From assembly GCA_023134935.1 (NCBI GenBank), contig JAGLUD010000225.1:1-5558 (forward strand): a DNA stretch of 5,558 bases, read 5' to 3'. This DNA comes from Paracoccaceae bacterium (GTDB lineage Bacteria > Pseudomonadota > Alphaproteobacteria > Rhodobacterales > Rhodobacteraceae). Numbering within the stretch: the first letter of the stretch is position 1; every line of letters starts with the position of its first letter. The notes below the pieces were generated by a model that was given only the letters and a program-made list of their open reading frames with translations, was not told the DNA's origin and did no database searches. Positions 1-5,456 of this stretch are shown here, piece by piece. The translations under genes were made by a program, and so were the position numbers.

Positions 1-1
1 A

Positions 2-688
2 TTTCAACAACCAATCCAGCAGGATGGTTTCCAAGAAGGCTTCACAGATTTCGACCACGCGTCCGGTCGGGTGGAACCAGCGCCCGAGGTGGAGCCTCAG
101 ACCGAGGCACTGCCTCTTGGTGCCGCCCGCGCGCAATTGCATGAGAACTATATCATCGCGCAAACGAGCGACGGTATGATCCTAGTTGATGCCCACGCTG
201 CCCACGAACGGTTGGTATACGAACGTCTGAAAACCCAGATGTCCGAAAAGGGCGTCGCCGCCCAAGCTCTCCTGATCCCCGAAATCATCGAGATGTCCGC
301 CGACGATATCTCCCGTCTACTAACCGCAGCGCCAGATCTTACTGAACTTGGCCTAACCATCGAGGCCTTCGGCGGCAACGCCATCTGCGTCCGCGAAACC
401 CCCGCCATCCTTGGCGAGGTTAACGCCCGTGCAATGATCGAGGACATCGCGGACGAGCTTGCCGATCTTGGCCAGACCCAAACCGTCAAAGACCGGATCG
501 AGGCGATCCTGTCGCGTGTCGCCTGTCACGGATCGGTCCGCACGGGTCGACGTATGTCCGCGCCAGAAATGAACGCCCTGCTGCGCGAAATGGAAGCAAC
601 CCCGCATTCGGGGCAATGCAACCATGGCCGCCCGACCTACGTTGAGCTAAAGATGAGCGATATAGAACGCCTGTTCGGGCGAACCTGA
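2..688 (+). CDS. mutL: DNA mismatch repair protein MutL, C-terminal part (5' end outside window)
   Basis: The frame is open from the window edge, so the N-terminal GHKL ATPase domain lies upstream. The 228 visible residues begin with a Gln/Glu/Pro-rich linker (about residues 1-40), followed by the C-terminal dimerisation domain. Motifs seen: [12 protein letters not shown] (188-223), which fits the MutL endonuclease motif DQHA-x2-E-x4-E with Gln replaced by Ala; QALLIP (263-280), which fits the beta-clamp-binding motif Q-x-x-L-x-[11 protein letters not shown] (521-550); CNHGRPT (617-637), the equivalent of the CPHGRP motif; and a terminal LFGR. Known family role: MutL couples MutS mismatch recognition to strand incision and, in bacteria without MutH, nicks DNA itself. 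The retained metal-site residues suggest an endonuclease-competent MutL (inference). A GTG at 71 is an internal codon, not the start. The stop overlaps the ribosome binding site of the next gene. Confidence 0.95.
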   Translation, partial: FQQPIQQDGFQEGFTDFDHASGRVEPAPEVEPQTEALPLGAARAQLHENYIIAQTSDGMILVDAHAAHERLVYERLKTQMSEKGVAAQALLIPEIIEMSADDISRLLTAAPDLTELGLTIEAFGGNAICVRETPAILGEVNARAMIEDIADELADLGQTQTVKDRIEAILSRVACHGSVRTGRRMSAPEMNALLREMEATPHSGQCNHGRPTYVELKMSDIERLFGRT

Positions 689-692
689 AGGA
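688..692 (+). promoter_or_regulatory. Ribosome binding site fixing the start of the DUF3422 gene
   Basis: AAGGA begins on the last base of the mutL stop codon and lies 7 nt before the ATG at 700. This supports ATG 700 over the in-frame TTG at 697 and suggests the gene is translated from the mutL transcript. Confidence 0.7.
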
Positions 693-699
693 TGTATTG

Positions 700-2001
700 A
701 TGTCTGAAACGACACTCCCCAACCACCCATTGCGTTACGAGCTGAGCAACGAATTGCACGCTCGGCCTTTTCCTGAACTTAAAGCGCCCTGCCGCGCTGC
801 TTTCCTTGCTATCAAGAAGCCGAGCAAGGCGATTGAGCGTGATCGCTCGCTGGATCGCAAACACCTGATCGACCTGCTTGACCGCCACGGCGCAGCACAC
901 CCTGCCCCCGACGCGGATCATTATTCCGGTCAACTTGGGCGCGGGTTTTTGAAGTGGGAGATGCACACAGAATTCGTCACCTACACCATTTTCGCTGACA
1001 GCGTTGCCGAAACACCGTTTGATGCTGCTGTATTTTCGATCTTTCCGAAAGACTGGCTGGCAGATGCGCCTGGCGCTGTGCTTACGTCCGCGTTGGTCCG
1101 TGTGGAAGAATACAAAGACGACGCCGACCTTGATCGTATTTTGAGCACGAAACTCCCGCATTGGTTTGTGCCAGAAAGCCTCGCCGCGTCCCGCGTGATC
1201 GACAATGAGGCCATCGTTGCCGGAGATTTTCGTATAGACGAGGCCGGACACGTCCGGTTCGTCGTTTTGACCAAACCCGACATCGGATTGCGCCGCCTCG
1301 GGCGGATTGTTCAACGGTTGCTCGAAATCGAGACATACAAAACTGCATCAATGCTAACCCTGCCCATCGCCCGAACGGTTTCACGCCGTGTTGCGGAACT
1401 GGACTTTGATCTGACCGAGATCGTTCAACAAATGTCCAACGGCAACGGCGGGGAAATCGAAACCCTTGACCGCCTGCTAATAATGGCTGCGGAAATCGAG
1501 TTATTATCGTCCTCCACCGCCTTTAGGTTCGGCGCCGCGGGTGCGTATGAAGCAATTGTTAATCGCCGCATATCCGTGCTTCGCGAAGAACGCCTTCAGG
1601 GACGCCAGTTGTTCAGCGAATTCATGACGCGGCGCTATGATCCTGCAATGCGGACATGCCGGTCAGCACAAGAACGGCTGAAAGACTTGTCGGCCCGCGC
1701 CGAACGTGCGGCCAACCTGCTGCGGACACGCGTAGATGTTGCGGCGTCGGAGCAAAATCACGAAGTGTTAATCCAAATGGACCGCCGCGCCGCGCTACAA
1801 CTGCGCTTACAAGAAACGGTCGAGGGACTGTCAGTCGTCGCGATAAGTTACTATGCCGTTAGTTTGGCGGGATATTTGCTGACACCGCTGGCTTACAAAT
1901 ATGGCTACGACAAATCGCTGGTACTTGCTGTGGTAACACTGCCAATCGTGGCGATCGTACTCGGCGCATCCAGACTTATCCACAAGCGGATCACAGATTA
2001 G
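700..2001 (+). CDS. DUF3422 family membrane-anchored protein
   Basis: A 433-residue protein of unknown function, recognised as DUF3422 by its N-terminal NHPLRYELSNELHARPFPEL signature (residues 8-27), the WEMHTEF segment (86-92) and the C-terminal GLSVVAISYYAVSLAGYLL. No signal peptide is visible. The first ~230 residues look like a soluble alpha/beta domain. Residues ~230-375 are charged and strongly helical, probably coiled coil. Two hydrophobic helices end the protein (about 376-395 and 407-424), split by a short TPLAYKYGYDK loop, with a basic tail (HKR). This suggests a soluble body anchored by a C-terminal hairpin. The two-helix C-terminus recalls CorA-like and Rmd1/DUF155 proteins, but no CorA GMN motif is present, so metal transport should not be assumed. 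Length is normal for the family as I know it. It sits 11 nt after mutL, so co-transcription is likely. No terminator follows. Confidence 0.88.
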   Translation: MSETTLPNHPLRYELSNELHARPFPELKAPCRAAFLAIKKPSKAIERDRSLDRKHLIDLLDRHGAAHPAPDADHYSGQLGRGFLKWEMHTEFVTYTIFADSVAETPFDAAVFSIFPKDWLADAPGAVLTSALVRVEEYKDDADLDRILSTKLPHWFVPESLAASRVIDNEAIVAGDFRIDEAGHVRFVVLTKPDIGLRRLGRIVQRLLEIETYKTASMLTLPIARTVSRRVAELDFDLTEIVQQMSNGNGGEIETLDRLLIMAAEIELLSSSTAFRFGAAGAYEAIVNRRISVLREERLQGRQLFSEFMTRRYDPAMRTCRSAQERLKDLSARAERAANLLRTRVDVAASEQNHEVLIQMDRRAALQLRLQETVEGLSVVAISYYAVSLAGYLLTPLAYKYGYDKSLVLAVVTLPIVAIVLGASRLIHKRITD

Positions 2002-2037
2002 ATCGCGAACACTTTACGGCTGAATTTTGGGACAAAG

Positions 2038-2076
2038 CTTGAAGTATTCGCGCGTTACTATATGATAACTTGAAGT
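2038..2076. repeat. Direct repeat CTTGAAGT, two copies
   Basis: CTTGAAGT occurs at 2038-2045 and 2069-2076, start-to-start distance 31 bases (about three helical turns). The copies flank the candidate -10 box, and the second lies inside the palindrome at 2066-2078. This is compatible with paired regulator binding on one DNA face, but also possible by chance in AT-rich DNA. Confidence 0.35.
2039..2066 (+). promoter_or_regulatory. Candidate sigma70-type promoter for the TadE/TadG-like pair
   Basis: TTGAAG (2039-2044, 4 of 6 to TTGACA), a 16-base spacer and TATGAT (2061-2066, 5 of 6 to TATAAT). Transcription would start near 2073, giving a leader of about 135 nt. It is the best match I find in the intergenic region, but alphaproteobacterial promoters are poorly predicted by consensus, so this is tentative. 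Confidence 0.3.
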
Positions 2077-2078
2077 TA
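2066..2078. promoter_or_regulatory. Perfect 13-base palindrome, candidate operator
   Basis: TAACTT-G-AAGTTA is a perfect inverted repeat with a single central base. It shares one base with the candidate -10 box and covers the expected transcription start, the position expected for a repressor site. I cannot assign it to a regulator family. Confidence 0.35.
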
Positions 2079-2159
2079 GTATTATAAATAGGCGCATTTC
2101 GTGCTTTCTATCGATTTAGTGACTAGTTTTTCAAAATACATATCAGGGCAGTTGACTCG

Positions 2160-2181
2160 GTGTTAACACATTGAATCAATG
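2160..2181. promoter_or_regulatory. Two adjacent perfect palindromes, candidate operator pair
   Basis: GTGTTAACAC (2160-2169) is a perfect 10-base palindrome. CATTGA-A-TCAATG (2169-2181) is a perfect 13-base palindrome sharing one base with it. They lie 26-48 bases before the TadE-like ATG. The second resembles closely spaced TTGA/TCAA half-sites but lacks the four-base spacing of an FNR box. Function unknown. Confidence 0.3.
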
Positions 2182-2207
2182 GGGCAAATTGGACTTGGGT
2201 ATAGATA

Positions 2208-2693
2208 ATGAAGAATTTTGGCCGAAAGCACGGCTTAGCTGTGCGCTTTAAGCAACTGATTCGTAATTTCCGCGATGACAGCGGTGCAACTACAGTGGAA
2301 TTTGTCCTCTGGGTGCCGGTTTTCATGTTCATTTTGATGATCACAGTAGACGTAAGCCTACTGTTTTTACGCCAGTCCAACTTGTGGTACGTGGCACGTG
2401 ATGGGGCGAGGCAAGCATCGCTACGTTTGATTACTGACGATGCAACCCTGCGAAACTTCGTCGAAACCCGAGGAACATTTGGCGGCGATCGCCCAACAGC
2501 GGTGGACGCGACTGCACCTGCATCAGAGAACACCCACATAGACACCGGGCTACAAACGGTAACTGTGGTTTTGCGTGTGCCCATGGTCGATGTCGGTATT
2601 TTTGGAATCTTAAATATTGGTGGAAGAGCTATTAACGTTGGCAATTCGGGCGATCTTGTTGCCTTTGTCAAAATGCGTCTTGAACCTATTTAA
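2208..2693 (+). CDS. TadE-like pseudopilin (TadE/TadG family pilus assembly protein)
   Basis: A 161-residue protein with a basic N-terminus (residues 1-25), then GATTVEF at 26-32, one hydrophobic helix (about 31-53), and an extracytoplasmic domain opening with WYVARDGARQASL (60-72). This is the TadE architecture. GATTVEF fits the Flp-type prepilin cleavage pattern G/XXXXE[Y/F], with Glu at +5 if cut after Gly26. Known in the family: TadE is a pseudopilin of the Tad (tight adherence, Flp pilus) secretion system, processed by the prepilin peptidase TadV. No Flp pilin, TadV or secretion ATPase is in the window, so whether it serves a Tad machine encoded elsewhere is open. ATG 2208 is the first start after an in-frame TAG at 2202, but it has no clear ribosome binding site. 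GC is lower than in the flanks. It probably forms an operon with the next gene, 21 nt downstream. Confidence 0.82.
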   Translation: MKNFGRKHGLAVRFKQLIRNFRDDSGATTVEFVLWVPVFMFILMITVDVSLLFLRQSNLWYVARDGARQASLRLITDDATLRNFVETRGTFGGDRPTAVDATAPASENTHIDTGLQTVTVVLRVPMVDVGIFGILNIGGRAINVGNSGDLVAFVKMRLEPI

Positions 2694-2701
2694 TCGCATT
2701 T

Positions 2702-2707
2702 GGGGGA
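2702..2707 (+). promoter_or_regulatory. Ribosome binding site fixing the start of the TadG-like gene
   Basis: GGGGGA lies 7 nt before ATG 2715. The in-frame TTG at 2700 would sit upstream of or on this site, so ATG 2715 is the better start. Confidence 0.6.
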
Positions 2708-2714
2708 CACCAGA

Positions 2715-4145
2715 ATGCATACGTTTATACTGCAGACCAAACGCTTCATCCGCAATGAAGACGGCATAGCCACGGCTTGGGCCATTGGCTGGCTGATTTT
2801 ATGCTTCTCGATTGCGGGACTTTCCATCGATGCAACCAATGCATGGAAAGTTAAACAAATCTTGCAGTCCACCGCTGACGTTGCTGCTCATGCTGGTGGT
2901 CTGGAACTGGGAACTGTCGGGAATGACAGCATTGAGGCCGCTGTAATTTCTTCGGCCAACCAGTATGCCATGCTGAACATGAACTCCGATCGTTATGGCG
3001 ATGTTCTCGTTGATAGCGACATTCAAGTTGGATACTGGAATCACGACACCCAGGTGTTCACGGAAATGGCCGTCGGAGATCTCAATCCTCCGCGAGCTGT
3101 GCGTGTTGTAACACGCCAAGATGGCGTTAACAGCTCGAAAGTCGGCACATTTTTCTTACGTTTTATCGGGTTTGACGCTTTTACCGTATCAACTGAAGCC
3201 ATTGTCGAAAGTTTTGTTTCGATATGCGAAAAAGACGGGCTAAAAGCATATGGCAACGTGAGAATGTCCACTCAGCAATCTTTCTTAGGAAGGTATTGCG
3301 TACACGGGGAAGGCGGGATCAATTTTTCGACCCAAAACTTCTTCGATGATGGTGCGATCGCAAGTATGGTAGATTTGAACGATTGTGGTCCGGATCTCGA
3401 TCACTGCATGGACGATCTCAACCCGGGCGTTGAGGCTGCGTTAACACAAGATTCCGGGCAGACCTTCGGAAAGCTCATTCGGATTGATGAAACGATAGCG
3501 AATTTGCAAAACCCGCGTTCGGACGATATTGCCGAACTTGGCTATATTACAAACCCAGTTGTTAAGGAGCATCCTTATGCAGATTTTGATGCCACTCAGC
3601 TGGTGGAAGGTGCAATTAACTATGTGGACTGCGGTGGTGGGCAGGGCAATAATTTAGACATGGGTGGACTTGCTGCTGTGAACAATCGAGGCGGCGGAAC
3701 CGATGATGGAGCGGCCACAATCGCGGAACAAATTACCAAAGCAAATATTGTAGTCGTCGGTATAAATTGTGATTTTGGATTCGATAAGTCGATTACTTAC
3801 GAAAGTGCCGTTTTCGCAACCACATCGACAGGCCGACAAACCGTATCCAGTTCTGCTGGTGCCATCTTTGGCCGCCCCGACAATTGCGGTAAAGGTGGTG
3901 AAGTTGCTATCGTCACAAAAGGTGATGTACATTTTGCAGCGCAGATAAGCGCTTTCGATTTGGAAATGATTGTGGCGGGCGACGTCGGCCTCGCATCGCT
4001 GGGCAACAATGGCGACAGTATCCACGAGGGAACGACAATCATGGCTGGCGGCGACATTAACATCTCAACCAAGCATACCTTTGCTAATTGTTTCGGCACG
4101 GAGACAGCGCTTGATGTGAAGTGGACCCTTCGCTACGTCAAGTAA
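2715..4145 (+). CDS. TadG-like pilus assembly protein, cysteine-rich, with beta-strand repeats
   Basis: A 476-residue protein. A basic stretch and NEDGIATAWAIGW lead into one membrane helix (about residues 19-38), followed by LSIDATNAWKVKQILQSTAD (36-55), the TadG N-terminal signature (D, then arrayed Q/ADVAAHA). The rest should be extracytoplasmic. Unlike the TadE-like partner, the position +5 after Gly17 is Trp, not Glu, so prepilin cleavage is not expected. I see no von Willebrand A MIDAS motif (DxSxS), which many TadG proteins carry. Eight cysteines lie outside the membrane helix (171, 195, 224, 231, 306, 352, 391, 459), suggesting disulfides. Short G-[ND]-[VI]-x-h-[SA] motifs recur at about 180, 200, 403, 422 and 446, suggesting a beta-helix or stacked-strand domain (inference). 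The molecular function of TadG is not well defined; it may anchor or assemble pili or another surface structure. GC is lower than in both flanks. Confidence 0.78.
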   Translation: MHTFILQTKRFIRNEDGIATAWAIGWLILCFSIAGLSIDATNAWKVKQILQSTADVAAHAGGLELGTVGNDSIEAAVISSANQYAMLNMNSDRYGDVLVDSDIQVGYWNHDTQVFTEMAVGDLNPPRAVRVVTRQDGVNSSKVGTFFLRFIGFDAFTVSTEAIVESFVSICEKDGLKAYGNVRMSTQQSFLGRYCVHGEGGINFSTQNFFDDGAIASMVDLNDCGPDLDHCMDDLNPGVEAALTQDSGQTFGKLIRIDETIANLQNPRSDDIAELGYITNPVVKEHPYADFDATQLVEGAINYVDCGGGQGNNLDMGGLAAVNNRGGGTDDGAATIAEQITKANIVVVGINCDFGFDKSITYESAVFATTSTGRQTVSSSAGAIFGRPDNCGKGGEVAIVTKGDVHFAAQISAFDLEMIVAGDVGLASLGNNGDSIHEGTTIMAGGDINISTKHTFANCFGTETALDVKWTLRYVK

Positions 4146-4146
4146 T

Positions 4147-4773
4147 TTGCCACTAAAAGTCATTAAACCCGATGCCGTGATTTTCGACATCGGGAATGTG
4201 CTTATTACGTGGCACCCTGAAAAGCTTTACGACGCCTTAATGTCGCCCGATGAACGTCGGGCGATGTTTGCTTCGGTTGATCTGCACACAATGAACGACC
4301 GGATTGATCATGGCGAAAACTGGCGGGATGTTGTTTATGCAACTGCATCGGTCAACCCAGAATACACCGACATGATCCGCCTGTGGCATGATCGCTGGGC
4401 GGAGATGGCGACACCATCGATCTCTAAGTCATGGCACATATTGCGCCGCCTGCGCCAACAGGGAACCCCCGTCTTTGCCCTAAGCAATTTCGGGATCGAA
4501 ACGTTCGCCTTTGCTGAAACTCTTTACCCTGAGCTGGCCGAATTTGACCGGCGCTTCATTTCCGGCCACATGGGCGTGACCAAACCTGCACGGCGCATTT
4601 ACGAAATGGTCGAGGCTGAAACTGGCCTGAGCGGCGCACAGTTGTTCTTTGCGGATGACCGACAGGAAAACATCGATGCAGCAGAGGCCTTGGGCTGGCA
4701 GGGGCACGTGTTCACCTCACCCGACGGGTTGGAGGACGAGTTGGTCCGGTTAGGCGCTCTGAAGGCGTGCTAG
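4147..4773 (+). CDS. HAD-superfamily hydrolase, subfamily IA (YihX/haloacid dehalogenase-like)
   Basis: A 208-residue protein with all four HAD motifs: I, VIFDIGNVL with nucleophile Asp14; II, ALSN with Ser113; III, VTKP with Lys146; IV, FFADD with Asp170/Asp171. Residues ~20-100 form the alpha-helical cap. Motif I has Gly16 where phosphatases usually carry the second (acid/base) Asp. DxGNV is typical of the YihX-like branch, which includes sugar-phosphate phosphatases, so this is not evidence of a dead enzyme. Cytoplasmic; substrate cannot be told from sequence. The start is weak: TTG 4147 is the only initiation codon between the in-frame TGA at 4117 and motif I except GTG 4177, which would remove ten residues and leave motif I at the extreme N-terminus. 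TTG lies one base after the TadG-like stop with no clear ribosome binding site, so translational coupling is possible. GC is back to the level of the outer flanks. It ends on a CTAG shared with the convergent regulator. Confidence 0.87.
   Translation: MPLKVIKPDAVIFDIGNVLITWHPEKLYDALMSPDERRAMFASVDLHTMNDRIDHGENWRDVVYATASVNPEYTDMIRLWHDRWAEMATPSISKSWHILRRLRQQGTPVFALSNFGIETFAFAETLYPELAEFDRRFISGHMGVTKPARRIYEMVEAETGLSGAQLFFADDRQENIDAAEALGWQGHVFTSPDGLEDELVRLGALKAC
4770..4773. other. CTAG shared as stop codon by two convergent genes
   Basis: The HAD gene stops with TAG at 4771-4773 on the + strand, and the regulator stops with TAG read from 4772 to 4770 on the - strand. The palindrome CTAG thus ends both genes, leaving no space for an intergenic terminator. 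A weak GTTTT/AAAAC hairpin near 4790 lies inside the regulator gene and is not convincing. Confidence 0.85.
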
Positions 4774-5456
4774 TCGATCAATACATCCGGTTTTGCAAAA
4801 ACAACCAATGTATCCAGGTCAGTAATCGTGATCGTCTGACCGTCAACCGACACACCATATGGTTTCAGGTTATTGAACGCACGCGACAGGTTTTCGGGTG
4901 TCATACCCAGATAGGACGCCAATATGCGTTTTTCGATGGGCAGTTGATATGCCAGCACGTCGCCTTGTCGATGGTGCTGCTTCAGAATGTAATTCGCCAA
5001 CCGTTCAATCGAAGTGCGCAGCTTCAGGTTCTTCATATTGCGGATCGTCGCGCGGTAACAGCGCGACAGCTCGTCCACGATGGCGAGTGCGAATTCGGTA
5101 TCGGTTGCAAAAACCTCACGAACGTTCTCGGACGGGATCATAATGATCCGCGACTTTTGCAACGTACGCGCAGACATCAAATTCATGCGGTCTTTCATCG
5201 TCGCGGCAAGAATGAATGTCGAGTTTTCGTAAAGGGTCGTTACTGACGTTTCGCGGTTCGACCAGGTCGAGAACAGCTCCACACAGCCGGACTGAACGAT
5301 ATGCAGAAAGTCCGCGGGTTCCCCTTCGGAGATCATCACCATGTTCGGTGGAAAGTTCTGAACGAAGGCTCCACGTGTAAGAATATCGAACGACTCTTCG
5401 GTCATTTCTGCGAAGAGAGGGAGCTCCATTATTGATTCGAATCGCGCGGCTGTCAT
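4770..5456 (-). CDS. Crp/Fnr-family transcriptional regulator (DNR/FnrL-like, no Fe-S cysteines)
   Basis: 228 residues from the preferred ATG (237 if read from ATG 5483). Residues ~12-110 form a cyclic-nucleotide-binding-like beta barrel (SEGEPADFLHIVQSG). Residues ~118-150 form the dimerisation helix. The winged helix-turn-helix spans about 162-205, with recognition helix TPENLSRAF; its E178-x-x-S181-R182 is the signature of FNR-type proteins that read TTGAT half-sites. Only two cysteines (58 and 133) are present and none near the N-terminus, so an FNR-type 4Fe-4S cluster is unlikely. The cAMP phosphate-binding cassette (GE-L-A...RA) is replaced around STFILAATMKDR, so cAMP sensing is also unlikely. 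Resemblance is closest to DNR/NnrR-like regulators linked to oxygen or nitric-oxide response (inference). Start choice: ATG 5456 has AAAGGT 6 nt upstream; ATG 5483 has none and lies inside an FNR-like box. Confidence 0.87.
   Translation of the reverse strand: MTAARFESIMELPLFAEMTEESFDILTRGAFVQNFPPNMVMISEGEPADFLHIVQSGCVELFSTWSNRETSVTTLYENSTFILAATMKDRMNLMSARTLQKSRIIMIPSENVREVFATDTEFALAIVDELSRCYRATIRNMKNLKLRTSIERLANYILKQHHRQGDVLAYQLPIEKRILASYLGMTPENLSRAFNNLKPYGVSVDGQTITITDLDTLVVFAKPDVLID

Larger units (their letters stand above)
2002..2207. other. AT-rich intergenic region upstream of the TadE-like gene
   Basis: 206 bases without a convincing gene. Hand counts give 20/60 G+C for 2041-2100 and 23/60 for 2101-2160, far below the flanking genes. 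It holds one candidate promoter, an 8-base direct repeat and three perfect palindromes (separate entries). No rho-independent terminator for the DUF3422 gene is visible. A 9-codon reading frame (2179-2208) ends in TAATG overlapping the next start. Confidence 0.6.

Noticed and set aside
71..73. GTG as a possible start of a short MutL-like protein
   Set aside because: The frame stays open to the window edge and the bases before GTG encode a typical MutL linker, so this is an internal codon of a longer gene.
637..1314. 225-codon open frame on the - strand
   Set aside because: Antisense shadow of the DUF3422 gene, with no domain and no plausible upstream signals. The + strand frame has family signatures over the same bases.
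2152..2180. TTGACT followed by a possible -10 as a second promoter for the TadE-like gene
   Set aside because: The -35 is good, but no -10 at 16-18 bases exceeds 3 of 6 matches, so it was not annotated.
2123..2671. 182-codon open frame on the - strand
   Set aside because: It lies fully opposite the TadE-like gene, whose motifs are clear. The antisense translation shows low-complexity Ser/Thr/Pro/Lys runs and no recognisable domain.
4789..4803. Possible terminator hairpin after the HAD gene (GTTTT/AAAAC)
   Set aside because: Five-pair AT-rich stem inside the coding region of the convergent regulator, without a GC-rich stem or clean U tract.
4767..5246. 159-codon open frame on the + strand
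   Set aside because: Antisense shadow of the Crp/Fnr gene; rich in Arg/Gln/His as expected for reversed codons, with no recognisable fold.
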